Source of the DNA: Mycolicibacterium austroafricanum
GTDB lineage: Bacteria > Actinomycetota > Actinomycetes > Mycobacteriales > Mycobacteriaceae
Direction: 5' to 3'
NCBI RefSeq assembly: GCF_000612725.1
Contig: NZ_HG964452.1
Coordinates: 58,974-122,973, forward strand
DNA: 64,000 bases
In this document: one piece after another, positions 49,033 through 57,835 of the stretch
How positions within the stretch are numbered: position 1 is the first letter of the stretch
How the letters are laid out: each line of letters begins with the position of its first letter
The notes under the pieces: model-generated
Seen by the model: only the letters and a program-made list of their open reading frames with translations
Databases searched by the model: none
Told to the model about the DNA's origin: nothing
Translations under genes and position numbers: made by a program

Positions 49033-49930
49033 CACCGGGTTCGCGGTCGACATTCACGGACTGCGAAAGTCCTTCGGCCACACCAAGGCTCTCGACGGGC
49101 TGGACCTCACCGTCGCCCCTGGCGATGTGGCCGGATTCCTCGGCCCCAACGGGGCAGGCAAGTCCACCACCATCCGGGTGCTGCTCGGGCTGCTGCGCGC
49201 CGACGGTGGCACCGTCCGGTTGCTGGGCCGCGACCCGTGGCGCGACGCCGTGGATCTGCACCGCCGGATCGCCTACGTGCCCGGCGATGTGACCCTGTGG
49301 CCGAACCTCACCGGGATGCAGGCCATCGACTTCCTGGCTGCGCTGCGCGGCGACGGCACCGTCGACACGCGGCGCCGCGACCAACTGATCGAACGCTTCG
49401 AACTGGACCCGCACAAGAAGGCACGCACCTACTCCAAGGGTAACCGGCAGAAGGTCGCGATCGTCGCCGCGTTCAGCACCCGCAGCGAGCTCTTCGTCCT
49501 CGACGAACCGACCTCGGGCCTGGATCCGTTGATGGAGCAAGCCTTTCAGCAGTGTGTGCACGAGGTGGCCGGGCAGGGCGCGGCGGTGTTGCTGTCCAGC
49601 CACATCCTCGCCGAGGTCGAAAAGCTCTGCGACACGGTCACGATCGTGCGTGCCGGCCGCACGGTCCGGTCCGGCGCACTGGCGCAGATGCGGCATCTGA
49701 TGCGCACCACCGTCACCGCCCGCACGCGCGGCGACGGCGAGCACTTGCGGCAGGCGCCCTACGTCCACGACCTCCGCTCCGATGACGGCCACCTGCGCTT
49801 CTCGGTGGACCGCGACGACCTCGACCGCGTAATGGCCGACCTCAGCGGCCTGGGCATCGACGAGCTGACGGTGGCACCGGCGTCGCTGGAGGACATGTTC
49901 CTGCGCGAGTACCAGGGCGCCGGCCGATGA
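49025..49930 (+). CDS. ABC exporter ATP-binding subunit (Rv1218c-like)
   Basis: The 301-residue ATPase has Walker A GPNGAGKSTT near residue 40, a Q-loop within LHRRIAYVPGDVTLW, the signature region reading YSKGNRQKV instead of LSGGQ (usual for drug-exporter ATPases), Walker B LFVLDEPTSGLDP and switch His in SSHIL. The C-terminal extension may contact the permease. It overlaps tetR and the permease gene (ATGA). In M. tuberculosis the homologue contributes to efflux of novobiocin, pyrroles and other compounds. Confidence 0.9.
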   Translation: MTDTGFAVDIHGLRKSFGHTKALDGLDLTVAPGDVAGFLGPNGAGKSTTIRVLLGLLRADGGTVRLLGRDPWRDAVDLHRRIAYVPGDVTLWPNLTGMQAIDFLAALRGDGTVDTRRRDQLIERFELDPHKKARTYSKGNRQKVAIVAAFSTRSELFVLDEPTSGLDPLMEQAFQQCVHEVAGQGAAVLLSSHILAEVEKLCDTVTIVRAGRTVRSGALAQMRHLMRTTVTARTRGDGEHLRQAPYVHDLRSDDGHLRFSVDRDDLDRVMADLSGLGIDELTVAPASLEDMFLREYQGAGR

Positions 49931-51549
49931 GCACCACCGCCGAGCTGCCGACCCGGGGCCGGCACGCGGCCCCGGCCGCGAGGTCACCGTGGACGGGCAC
50001 CGGTGATCTGATCGGGCTGGCGTTGCGCCGCGACCGGGTCCGGCTGTCCGTCTGGATCGCCGCGCTCACGGCAATGACGGCCTACGCTCCCGGTGCCATC
50101 GAGCTCGCCTACCCGGAGGAGGCCCAGCGTCAGGCGCGGGTAGACCTGCTCAAGACGCCCGCCGGGATGATGTTGGGCGGACCCATGTTCGGCGGCAACG
50201 AGACCGATCTGGGCGCGATGATGGCCAACGAGTTGATGCTCACGATGATCATCGCCACGTCGATCCTGGCTATTCTCACCGTGATCCGGCACACCCGCGC
50301 CGAGGAGGAAAGCGGCGCCGCCGAACTGGCGCTGGCTTCGGTGGTCGGCCGATATGCCCGCACCACTGCTGCGTTGATCCTCGTGGCGGCCGTCAATGTC
50401 GTGCTGGCCGTGACGACGACGGCGGCGATGGCCGCCGGCGGGTTGGGCGTCGTCGACTCCGCCGCGATGTGCGTCGGGGTCACGGCGGTGGCCATGGTGT
50501 TCGGTGCCGTCGCCGCTGTCACCGCCCAGATGTGGCGGGCGGCGCGCGCCGCGACGGGCGCGGCGATGGCCACCCTCGCGCTGGCCGCCCTGGTCCGCGG
50601 CATCGGAGACGTGATCGACAACTCGGGCAGCGTGCTGAGCTGGTTCTCCCCCATCGCATGGGGCCAACAGATGCGCCCCTTCGTCGAGCTGCGCTGGTGG
50701 CCGCTGGCGCTCCTGTCGGCGTTGTCGCTGACGCTGGTCGCGATCGCCGCGGCCCTCGAAGTGCAGCGCGAGTACGACGACGCCACCATCGTGTCCAGTG
50801 GAGAGAGCCCCAACGCCCGCCCGATCCGCGGAGTGCTGGCCCTGCATCTGAGGCTGCAGCGCGGGCAGACCCTCGGCTGGTCGGTCGGTCTGTTCGCGGC
50901 CGGACTGGCCTTCGGCTCGATGACGAAGTCGCTGCTGGAGGCCGCACACGACAACGAGTTGCTGGCCCGCATCGTGTCGAGCCAGGGCCTGGACGGCGTG
51001 TACACCACGATGACGCAGTTCCTCGCGGCCGCGGCGGGCGCATACGTGGTGTCCGCGGTGTTGCGGGTGTTTGCCGACGAGCAGTCCGGTCTCGGCGAAG
51101 CCGTGCTGGCCGGTGCGGTGTCACGACCGCGCTGGCTGTCCACGGCGGTGCTGTCGGCCGTTCTGGGGGCAAGCGTGCTGATGTTCTTCGCGGGTCTGGG
51201 CAACGGTCTCGGCGCCGGGGTGACGTTGGGCGAACCGGCAACGGTGCTCAGGCTGACGTTGGCCGGGCTGGCCTTCGTGCCGGCACTTGCGGTGCTAGCC
51301 GGGGTCGCGGCGCTCGCCGTCGCGCTTCGCCAGCGTTGGATCGGTTGGCTGGCGGTGACTTTCGTTGTCGCGTCGCTCTACCTCGGCGCACTGCTTCGAC
51401 TGCCCGGCTGGCTGCTCGACCTGTCGCCGGTGGCGCAGACCAGCTACCCCGCCGATGTCCCCGCCCTCGGCTGGTTTGTGATGTGCTGTGCGGCAGCAGC
51501 TTTGACCGTGGTTGCTGCCGTGAGGTATCGACACCGCGACGCGGTCTGA
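49927..51549 (+). CDS. ABC exporter permease, tetronasin-resistance type (Rv1217c-like)
   Basis: The 540-residue permease has about 12 TM helices in two similar halves, beginning GDLIGLALRRDRVRLSVWIAALTAMTAYAPG and repeating near residue 300 with LHLRLQRGQTLGWSVGLFAAGLAFG. An extracytoplasmic loop between helices 1 and 2 contains MLGGPMFGGNETDLGAMMANE. It resembles the TnrB permeases that export polyketide ionophores such as tetronasin. Its ATG overlaps the stop of the ATPase gene, making a tetR-ATPase-permease operon. The native substrate is unknown. Confidence 0.87.
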   Translation: MSTTAELPTRGRHAAPAARSPWTGTGDLIGLALRRDRVRLSVWIAALTAMTAYAPGAIELAYPEEAQRQARVDLLKTPAGMMLGGPMFGGNETDLGAMMANELMLTMIIATSILAILTVIRHTRAEEESGAAELALASVVGRYARTTAALILVAAVNVVLAVTTTAAMAAGGLGVVDSAAMCVGVTAVAMVFGAVAAVTAQMWRAARAATGAAMATLALAALVRGIGDVIDNSGSVLSWFSPIAWGQQMRPFVELRWWPLALLSALSLTLVAIAAALEVQREYDDATIVSSGESPNARPIRGVLALHLRLQRGQTLGWSVGLFAAGLAFGSMTKSLLEAAHDNELLARIVSSQGLDGVYTTMTQFLAAAAGAYVVSAVLRVFADEQSGLGEAVLAGAVSRPRWLSTAVLSAVLGASVLMFFAGLGNGLGAGVTLGEPATVLRLTLAGLAFVPALAVLAGVAALAVALRQRWIGWLAVTFVVASLYLGALLRLPGWLLDLSPVAQTSYPADVPALGWFVMCCAAAALTVVAAVRYRHRDAV

Positions 51550-51566
51550 AACGACAGGAGTCCGCC

Positions 51567-52241
51567 GTGAAGCTCGTTGCCCAGACGCTGGCATCGTCGG
51601 TGCTCGGCGCTGCGTACTTCGTCGCGGTGCTCTTCTGGCCCGCAGGAACCTTCGACTACTGGCAGGCCTGGGTCTTCCTGGCGGTGTTCATCGTGACGAC
51701 GCTGGGACCCACCTTCTTCCTGGTGGTGCGCCACCCCGATGCGCTGGCGCGCCGAATGAAGGCCGGCCCGACCGCGGAAACCCGTCCGGCGCAACGGCTC
51801 ATCATCACACTGACCGTGGTGCTGGTGACCGCGACCTTCGTGTTGTCCGCGCTCGACCATCGCTTCGGTTGGTCGTCGGCGCCTGCGTGGGTCGTCGTCG
51901 TGGGCAACACGCTGGTCGCGCTCGGCCTGAGCGGAGCCCAGCTGGTGGTCGTGCAGAACCACTATGCGGCGGCAACCGTCCGGGTCGAGGCCGGCCAACC
52001 GCTGGTCTCGACCGGGCTGTACGGGCTGGTGCGCCACCCGATGTACACGGGCACGGTGGTGATGATGCTCGGCACGCCTCTGGCGCTGGGCTCGCTGTGG
52101 GGGCTGCTCGGTGTGGCGGCGTCGGCGCCGGTGCTGGTGGCCCGCATCCTCGACGAGGAGAAGATGCTGACCGCCGAGCTCGCCGGGTACCGCGAGTACC
52201 GCCGGCAGGTGCGCTACCGACTCGTCCCCGGGGTGTGGTGA
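51567..52241 (+). CDS. isoprenylcysteine methyltransferase-like integral membrane protein (Rv1216c-like)
   Basis: The 224-residue protein has 5-6 TM helices and the ICMT/PEMT-type C-terminal signature: GLYGLVRHPMYTGTVVMMLGTPLALGS (residues about 147-173) and RILDEEKMLTAELAGYREYRRQVRYRLVPGVW, which together bind SAM at the membrane face. It would methylate a lipid or membrane-bound thiol or amine; the acceptor is unknown. The GTG start follows ACAGGAG with suitable spacing, 17 bp after the permease stop, so it may belong to the exporter operon. Confidence 0.85.
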   Translation: MKLVAQTLASSVLGAAYFVAVLFWPAGTFDYWQAWVFLAVFIVTTLGPTFFLVVRHPDALARRMKAGPTAETRPAQRLIITLTVVLVTATFVLSALDHRFGWSSAPAWVVVVGNTLVALGLSGAQLVVVQNHYAAATVRVEAGQPLVSTGLYGLVRHPMYTGTVVMMLGTPLALGSLWGLLGVAASAPVLVARILDEEKMLTAELAGYREYRRQVRYRLVPGVW

Positions 52242-52260
52242 CCCGCCGCATACTGATCGC

Positions 52261-52842
52261 ATGGAGTTGCTCACCGGGTTCGGACTGGCGACAGCGGCGG
52301 GACTGAACGCCTACATCCCGCTGCTGACGCTCGGCCTGCTGGCCCGGTTCACCGACCTCGTCACCCTGCCGGCCGGCTGGGCATGGCTGGAGAACGGCTG
52401 GGTGATGGCCATCGTGGCGGTGCTGCTGGTCGTGGAGGTCGTCGCCGACAAGGTCCCCGCCCTTGACAGCGTCAACGACGTCATCCAGACCTTCGTGCGG
52501 CCCACCGCCGGCGGCATCGTGTTCGGGTCGGGCACCGCCGCACAGACCGCGGCGGTCACCGACCCTGGCGCGTTCGCGCAGACGGGCCAGTGGGTCCCGG
52601 TCGTCATCGGTGTCGTCGTCGCGCTGGTGGTCTCGCTGACGAAGTCGACGGTGCGGCCCGCGGCCAACGTCGCAACGGCCGGTGTCGCCGCCCCGGTGCT
52701 GAGCACTGTGGAAGACATCGTCAGCGTCGCGCTGGTTTTCGTCGCGATCCTGTTGCCGGTGCTCGTCCTGGTGGTGGCCGGCGCGCTGGCGTGGGCCGCC
52801 GTCCGGCTGATCCGACGGCGCCGCGCCAGGCAGGCCACATAA
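52261..52842 (+). CDS. DUF4126 integral membrane protein
   Basis: The 193-residue protein has about five TM helices. The N-terminal MELLTGFGLATAAGLNAYIPLLTLGLLARF and the central KVPALDSVNDVIQTFVRPTAGGIVFGSG are the DUF4126 hallmarks; a basic tail (RLIRRRRARQ) sits in the cytosol. The conserved GLNAYIP and FVRPTAG motifs lie in membrane-flanking positions, suggesting a channel or transport role, but no activity is established. It begins 19 bp after the methyltransferase-like gene. Confidence 0.82.
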   Translation: MELLTGFGLATAAGLNAYIPLLTLGLLARFTDLVTLPAGWAWLENGWVMAIVAVLLVVEVVADKVPALDSVNDVIQTFVRPTAGGIVFGSGTAAQTAAVTDPGAFAQTGQWVPVVIGVVVALVVSLTKSTVRPAANVATAGVAAPVLSTVEDIVSVALVFVAILLPVLVLVVAGALAWAAVRLIRRRRARQAT

Positions 52843-52844
52843 AC

Positions 52845-52940
52845 CGTCCGGCTAACCCAGATTGCCGAACTCTCCCCCGCAAGCGGGAGGTGCCCCCTCA
52901 ACGCGGCTCGTCCCTCGCCGCTTGATCGTCGTCCGGCTAA
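52845..52940. repeat. 11-bp direct repeats flanking a hairpin-bearing spacer
   Basis: CGTCCGGCTAA occurs at 52845-52855 and again at 52930-52940, flanking 74 bp that contain a short hairpin, CTCCCCCGC facing GCGGGAGG (52872-52890). The right copy overlaps the glgC stop codon. It may be a small inserted element or a bidirectional terminator between convergent genes. Confidence 0.45.
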
Positions 52941-54151
52941 ATCCACACGCCCTTGCCGACGGCGACCACTCCGCCCGCACTGATCGAGAACCGCTCGCGG
53001 TCCTTGTCCAGATCCACCCCGACCATCTCGCCGGGACCGACGACGACGTTCTTGTCCAGGATCGCGTGACGCACCACGGCGCCGCGCCCGATGCGGGCGC
53101 CCGGCATGATCACACTACCCTCGACGATCGCGCCGTCGTCGATGACCACGTTCGACGACAGCACCGAATTGCGCACTGACGCAGCCGAAATGATGCTACC
53201 CGCGCCGACCACCGACTCCTGCGCAGAGCCACCGTTGACGAACTTCGCCGGCGCCAGGTTCTCCGCTCCACCGCGGATCGGCCAGCGCTTGTTGTACAAG
53301 TTGAACACCGGGTGAACCGACACCAGGTCCATGTGCGCGTCGTAGAACGCGTCCAGCGTCCCGACGTCGCGCCAGTACCCGTGGTCGCGCTCGGTGGCGC
53401 CCGGCACCTCGTTGTCGTTGAAGTCGTACACCGCCGCCATGCCGTCGGCCACCAAACGCGGAATGATGTCGCCACCCATGTCGTGATCGGAATCGTCGTC
53501 CTCGGCATCGGCGCGGATGGCGTCGATGAGCACCTTGGTGGTGAAGATGTAGTTGCCCATCGAGACGAAGGTCTGCTCGGGGTCGTCGGGGGTGCCGGGC
53601 GGATCGGCCGGCTTCTCGATGAACCCGCGGATACGACCAGAGTCGTCGGAGTCGATGCAGCCGAACGCACTGGCCTCGGCACGCGGCACCCGGATACCGG
53701 CGACGGTCGCCCCGGCGCCGCTCTCGATGTGCTGCTGGACCATCTGCTCGGGATCCATCCGGTACACGTGGTCCGCGCCGAAGATCACGATGTAGTCGGG
53801 GTCCTCGTCGTAGATCAGGTTCATCGACTGGTAGATCGCGTCGGCGGAGCCGGTGTACCAGCGCGGGCCGAGCCGCTGCTGCGCCGGGACCGGGGTGATG
53901 TACTCGCCGGCAAGCCCCGAAAGCCGCCAGTTCTGCGAGATGTGGCGGTCCAGCGAATGCGACTTGTATTGCGTCAGCACGCAGATCCGAAGGAATCGGG
54001 CGTTGACGAGATTGGAGAGCACGAAGTCGATGAGCCGGTAGCCGCCCCCGAAGGGCACCGCCGGCTTGGCGCGGTCGGCAGTCAGCGGATACAGCCGCTT
54101 GCCCTCCCCGCCTGCGAGGACGATGCCCAACACATGTGGCGCTTCCCTCAT
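52937..54151 (-). CDS. glgC: glucose-1-phosphate adenylyltransferase GlgC
   Basis: The 404-residue enzyme makes ADP-glucose from glucose-1-phosphate and ATP. It shows [28 protein letters not shown] at the N-terminus, GTADAIYQ-like [13 protein letters not shown], substrate-binding [10 protein letters not shown] near residue 175 and [21 protein letters not shown], then a left-handed beta-helix with allosteric function ([21 protein letters not shown]). TAGGTT (54158-54163) lies 6 nt before the ATG, a leaderless pattern. It is divergent from glgM, and its product ADP-glucose is the donor for GlgM. Confidence 0.95.
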   Translation of the reverse strand: MREAPHVLGIVLAGGEGKRLYPLTADRAKPAVPFGGGYRLIDFVLSNLVNARFLRICVLTQYKSHSLDRHISQNWRLSGLAGEYITPVPAQQRLGPRWYTGSADAIYQSMNLIYDEDPDYIVIFGADHVYRMDPEQMVQQHIESGAGATVAGIRVPRAEASAFGCIDSDDSGRIRGFIEKPADPPGTPDDPEQTFVSMGNYIFTTKVLIDAIRADAEDDDSDHDMGGDIIPRLVADGMAAVYDFNDNEVPGATERDHGYWRDVGTLDAFYDAHMDLVSVHPVFNLYNKRWPIRGGAENLAPAKFVNGGSAQESVVGAGSIISAASVRNSVLSSNVVIDDGAIVEGSVIMPGARIGRGAVVRHAILDKNVVVGPGEMVGVDLDKDRERFSISAGGVVAVGKGVWI

Positions 54152-54157
54152 GTTTCC

Positions 54158-54307
54158 AACCTATCCGCACGCCGGGATGGCGGCTAGCCATTCGCGCTAT
54201 TGTTGGCGCTTCCGCGCGCCGTGCCACGAACCACGACGGCGGGTTCTCGGATTGTCCATCAAGACAATTGGGGATGCGAAGCGACGCGTCGCGAAGTTGG
54301 ATACGGT
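54158..54307. promoter_or_regulatory. divergent glgC/glgM promoter region
   Basis: Two leaderless-type -10 hexamers face away from each other: TAGGTT for glgC (54158-54163, minus strand, 6 nt before its ATG) and TACGGT for glgM (54302-54307, 6 nt before its ATG). The space between could hold shared regulation; no operator was recognised. Confidence 0.6.
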
Positions 54308-54313
54308 CACAGC

Positions 54314-55477
54314 ATGCGGGTGGCGATGATGACTCGGGAGTACCCACCCGAGGTTTACGGCGGTGCTGGTGTCCACGTCACGGAACTGGTCGCCCAGTTG
54401 CGCCACCTTTGCGAGGTCGACGTGCACTGCATGGGCACCCCGCGGCCAGGGGTGACGGTTGCCCAACCCGATGCCGCCCTCGTCGGCGCCAACCCGGCCC
54501 TGGCGACGCTGTCGGCCGATTTGAACATGGTCAACTCGGCGTCGGCGGCCACGGTGGTGCACTCCCACACGTGGTACGCCGGGATGGCCGGACATCTGGC
54601 CGCCCTGCTGTACGGAGTCCCGCATGTGCTCACCGCGCACTCGCTGGAACCGATGCGGCCGTGGAAGGCCGAACAGCTCGGCGGTGGTTACCGGATCTCG
54701 TCGTGGGTGGAGAAGACGGCCGTGGAGGCGGCCGACGCCGTGATCGCGGTGAGTTCGGGAATGCGTGCGGACGTGTTGCGCACGTATCCGGCCCTGGACC
54801 CCGAGCGAATACACGTGGTGCGCAACGGCATCGATACCGAGGTCTGGTACCCCGCCGAACCGGACACCGACGAGTCCGTGCTGGCCAAGCTCGGCGTCGA
54901 CCCCACACGTCCGGTGGTCGCGTTCGTCGGCAGGATCACCCGGCAGAAGGGGGTCGCCCACCTCGTGGCGGCCGCGCACCACTTCGCCCCCGAGGTGCAG
55001 CTTGTGCTGTGCGCGGGCGCCCCGGACACCCCGGAGATCGCCGAGGAGGTGGCCTCCGCGGTGCAGGCCCTGTCGCAGGCCCGCACGGGCGTGTTCTGGG
55101 TCCGCGAGATGCTGCCCACCCCGAAAATCCGTGAAATCCTCTCGGCGGCAACAACGTTCGTATGCCCGTCGGTCTACGAGCCGTTGGGCATCGTGAACCT
55201 GGAGGCGATGGCGTGCGCGACGGCGGTGGTGGCCTCCGACGTCGGCGGAATCCCCGAGGTGGTGGTCGACCAGCGCACCGGCCTGCTCGTGCACTACGAC
55301 CCCGACGACACCGCATCATTCGAGCGCGGCTTGGCGGAGGCGGTCAATTCCCTCGTCGCCGATCCGCAGCGGGCGCGCCGGTACGGGGTCGACGGACGTC
55401 AACGGTGCATCGACGAATTCTCCTGGGCGCACATCGCCGAGCAGACCCTGCAGATCTACCGCAAGGTCTTGAACTAG
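54314..55477 (+). CDS. glgM: alpha-maltose-1-phosphate synthase GlgM (glycogen synthase-like, Rv1212c/GlgA)
   Basis: The 387-residue GT4 retaining glycosyltransferase starts MRVAMMTREYPPEVYGGAGVHV, has VVHSHTWYAGMAGHLAALLYGVPHV, VAFVGRITRQKGVAHLVAAA near residue 200 and the EPLGIVNLEAMA donor-site Glu-x7-Glu near residue 293. In mycobacteria it joins ADP-glucose and glucose-1-phosphate to maltose-1-phosphate, which GlgE and GlgB turn into alpha-glucan. ATG 54314 is chosen because the Rossmann strand starts there; the upstream frame is not coding. Confidence 0.92.
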   Translation: MRVAMMTREYPPEVYGGAGVHVTELVAQLRHLCEVDVHCMGTPRPGVTVAQPDAALVGANPALATLSADLNMVNSASAATVVHSHTWYAGMAGHLAALLYGVPHVLTAHSLEPMRPWKAEQLGGGYRISSWVEKTAVEAADAVIAVSSGMRADVLRTYPALDPERIHVVRNGIDTEVWYPAEPDTDESVLAKLGVDPTRPVVAFVGRITRQKGVAHLVAAAHHFAPEVQLVLCAGAPDTPEIAEEVASAVQALSQARTGVFWVREMLPTPKIREILSAATTFVCPSVYEPLGIVNLEAMACATAVVASDVGGIPEVVVDQRTGLLVHYDPDDTASFERGLAEAVNSLVADPQRARRYGVDGRQRCIDEFSWAHIAEQTLQIYRKVLN

Positions 55478-55489
55478 TCTGCGACCGCG

Positions 55490-55657
55490 CTAGCTGGTCA
55501 CGCCCTTGAGTTCGTCGCCGAGCGCGGCGGCCTCTTCGGGAGTCAGTTCCACGACAAGCCGGCCACCGCCTTCCAGTGGTACCCGCATCACGATGCCTCG
55601 CCCCTCCTTGGTTGCTTCCAGTGGACCGTCTCCGGTCCGGGGCTTCATCGCCGCCAT
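55490..55657 (-). CDS. DUF3117 small protein (Rv1211-like)
   Basis: The 55-residue protein MAAMKPRTGDGPLEATKEGR... is a typical DUF3117 member, with GRGIVMRVPLEGGGRLVVELTPEEAAALGDEL. It is predicted to be a small beta-sheet protein with a C-terminal helix, cytosolic, and highly conserved in actinobacteria. ATG 55657 is used because GGGAG lies 6 nt upstream and the family starts here. It has a free-standing leader of about 190 bp after tagA. Function is unknown. Confidence 0.88.
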   Translation of the reverse strand: MAAMKPRTGDGPLEATKEGRGIVMRVPLEGGGRLVVELTPEEAAALGDELKGVTS

Positions 55658-55847
55658 CGAGTGCTCCCTCCACATGGGCGTGCCCGTCAGGGCCCGGTCT
55701 GTCCGTGAGAGCCGGAGCTTCGCGCCCTATGACGTGAGCTGACAGCGCCCGGCTCTGAACTGCTACAGACCTCCATTGTTCCCTATCCCGGCCAACTCGT
55801 GTGCGAAGACCCGGCTATAGCTGCCCGAACGAGTCGTCGGAGGCCTG

Positions 55848-56459
55848 TCAGCCGCCGTCGGCGCGCGGCACCCAGCAGTTGGCAACGTGATCGTCGACCA
55901 TGCCGGTGGCCTGCATCAGCGCATAGGCCGTCGTCGGTCCGACGAAACGGAAACCGCGCTTCTTGAGTTCCTTGGCCATCGCCTTGGACTCGGGCGTCAC
56001 CGCCGCGATCTCCGACATGCTGGCCGGCCGCACCCGCGTGACACGGTCCGGCGGCGCGAACGACCACAGCAACTCCCCCAGATCGTCACCGGCGTCGGCC
56101 ATGTCCGCGGCCACCCGTGCATTGGCGATGGTGGCGTCGATCTTGGCGCGGTTGCGCACGATCCCGGGATCGGCCATCAGCCGTTCCACGTCGCGGTCGG
56201 TGTAGCGGGCGATACGTTCGACTTCGAACCCGTCGAACGCAGCGCGGAAGTTGTCCCGCTTGCGAAGGATGATCAGCCAGGACAGCCCGCTCTGGAACGC
56301 TTCGAGGCTGACCCGCTCGAACAAGGCCGCCGAGTCCCGCAGGGGCCGCCCCCACTCGGTGTCGTGGTAGTCCCGGTACAGCTCGAAATCTGCTGCCGAC
56401 AACCGTGATTGATCGATCCAGCCGCAGCGGACCCGTGGGTCGGCGGGCGCCGCGGTCAC
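55848..56459 (-). CDS. tagA: DNA-3-methyladenine glycosylase I
   Basis: The 203-residue enzyme excises 3-methyladenine from DNA. Zinc ligands are visible at both ends as in Tag: RCGWIDQS with DYHDTEWGRPL near the N-terminus and DDHVANCWV at the C-terminus. The substrate pocket includes FEAFQSGLSW-like SLEAFQSGLSWLIILRKRDNFRAAFDGF. The GTG start overlaps the stop of the DivIVA-domain gene by 4 nt (GTGA), so the two are coupled, as in Rv1209-Rv1210. Confidence 0.92.
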   Translation of the reverse strand: MTAAPADPRVRCGWIDQSRLSAADFELYRDYHDTEWGRPLRDSAALFERVSLEAFQSGLSWLIILRKRDNFRAAFDGFEVERIARYTDRDVERLMADPGIVRNRAKIDATIANARVAADMADAGDDLGELLWSFAPPDRVTRVRPASMSEIAAVTPESKAMAKELKKRGFRFVGPTTAYALMQATGMVDDHVANCWVPRADGG

Positions 56460-56842
56460 GCGTCGCCCCTGGTCTGCTCTGCCGGCAGCGCATGCGCGCC
56501 GTCCGGTCCGTCGCCCTCGGCGGGGCCGTCGAGACCATGCGCGGCGCGCACCGTGGCGAGTTCGCCTCGCAGCATGTCGAGTTCGCGGCCCAACCGGTCG
56601 AGCACCCAGTCGACCTCGCTGGTCTTGTAGCCGCGCAGCACCTGGGTGAACTTCACCGCCTCGACGTCGGCGCCGGTGACTCCGGATGCCGGCAGCACGG
56701 TGGCGGTGGTGGCCTGCGGCAGCGGCGGCAGCACCTCACCGCGGCCGAAGAGCACGCTGCCCACGGCGAACAGGACGATGCCGACGAGCACGAGCACCAC
56801 GAGGTACAGCAGGACGAGGGTCACCCCTCGATATTGCCTCAC
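56456..56842 (-). CDS. DivIVA-domain membrane protein (Rv1209-like)
   Basis: The 128-residue protein has one N-terminal TM helix (LVLLYLVVLVLVGIVLFAVGSVLFG), a short linker, and a DivIVA-type segment (VEAVKFTQVLRGYKTSEVDWVLDRLGRELDMLRGELATVR, residues about 60-100) that should form a coiled coil. The FTQVLRGYKTSEVD wording is the DivIVA domain signature. It may localise at membrane sites of growth or division. Two in-frame GTG codons (56842 and 56824) could start it. It is coupled to tagA and lies just after gpgS on the same strand. Confidence 0.82.
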   Translation of the reverse strand: MRQYRGVTLVLLYLVVLVLVGIVLFAVGSVLFGRGEVLPPLPQATTATVLPASGVTGADVEAVKFTQVLRGYKTSEVDWVLDRLGRELDMLRGELATVRAAHGLDGPAEGDGPDGAHALPAEQTRGDA

Positions 56843-56875
56843 GGCACCGACAACAGCGGCGCCGAGTCACCCGGG

Positions 56876-57835
56876 CTACCGGGGGCGCAGCGTGATCATC
56901 GGTGGACGGTCGGTCAGCGAGACCGACGAGGTGCGTGGCGTGTAGTCCAGGCCGTCGGCGAAGAATTGGGTGAGCCCGACACCGGAGTCCGGGATGCCGC
57001 ACCTCGACAGCAGCGTGGCGATGACCTGCCTGCTCATCGAGGCCAGCTCGGTCAGCGGGCGGTTGCGGTGGGTGCGGACACCGAGATTGACCTGGGCGAT
57101 CGCATCGAGTCCGAGCCGGTCGTAGGTGTCGACCAGCAATCCGATCTCCACGCCGTAGCCCGGCGCGAACGGCACCGAGGTCAACAGCTCCCGGGTGCCG
57201 GCGTACTCACCGCCCAGCGGCTGGTACAGGCACATCAGCTCGGGACGCAGCGAGGCCAGCAGGGGCCGCGCCACCAGTTCGGTGACCCGGCCTCCGCCGT
57301 TGGCGTCCTCTTTGCCGCTGACCTTCAGTGGCCGCCGGTAGAAACCCTTCACCAGGTGCACGTCCTCGGCCGTCAGCAGCGGGCCCAGCAGCTTCGGCAC
57401 GAACATCGGATCGGGGTCGAGCAGGTCGGAATCGACGAAGGCGACGATGTCGCCGGTGGTCGCGGCCAGCGAGCGCCACAACACCTCGCCCTTGCCGGGC
57501 TGCGGGGGCACCTCGGGCAGCGCGACCTCCCGGCTGATCACGCGGGCACCCGCGGCGACGGCGCGGATCTCGGTGTCGTCGGTGGACCCCGAGTCCAGCA
57601 CGATCAGCTCGTCCACCAGCCCGCCCAGCAGCGGGGTGATGGTCTCGACGACTCCCGCGACGGTCTCTTCTTCGTTGAGCGCCGGCAGCACCACTGACAC
57701 GGTGCGGCCCTTCTTGGCAGCCTCGAGTTCGGCCACCGTCCAGTTCGGCCGGCACCAGCTCCGGTCGGTCAGCCACCGGTGTTCGGCAACGCCGTAGGTG
57801 GCCAGCTCGTCTACGCGGTCAGACAACACAGTCAT
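56876..57835 (-). CDS. gpgS: glucosyl-3-phosphoglycerate synthase GpgS
   Basis: The 319-residue GT81 retaining glucosyltransferase transfers glucose from NDP-glucose to 3-phosphoglycerate, the first step of methylglucose lipopolysaccharide synthesis. Seen are VSVVLPALNEEETVAGVV near residue 47, LDSGSTDDTE, the metal-binding FVDSDLLDPDP (Asp-Ser-Asp) near residue 130 and GVEIGLLVDTYDRLGLDAIAQVNLGVRTHRNRPL with the catalytic His. ATG 57835 overlaps the folP2 stop (ATGA), so gpgS is translated after folP2. The longer upstream reading is only a folP2 shadow. Confidence 0.94.
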   Translation of the reverse strand: MTVLSDRVDELATYGVAEHRWLTDRSWCRPNWTVAELEAAKKGRTVSVVLPALNEEETVAGVVETITPLLGGLVDELIVLDSGSTDDTEIRAVAAGARVISREVALPEVPPQPGKGEVLWRSLAATTGDIVAFVDSDLLDPDPMFVPKLLGPLLTAEDVHLVKGFYRRPLKVSGKEDANGGGRVTELVARPLLASLRPELMCLYQPLGGEYAGTRELLTSVPFAPGYGVEIGLLVDTYDRLGLDAIAQVNLGVRTHRNRPLTELASMSRQVIATLLSRCGIPDSGVGLTQFFADGLDYTPRTSSVSLTDRPPMITLRPR

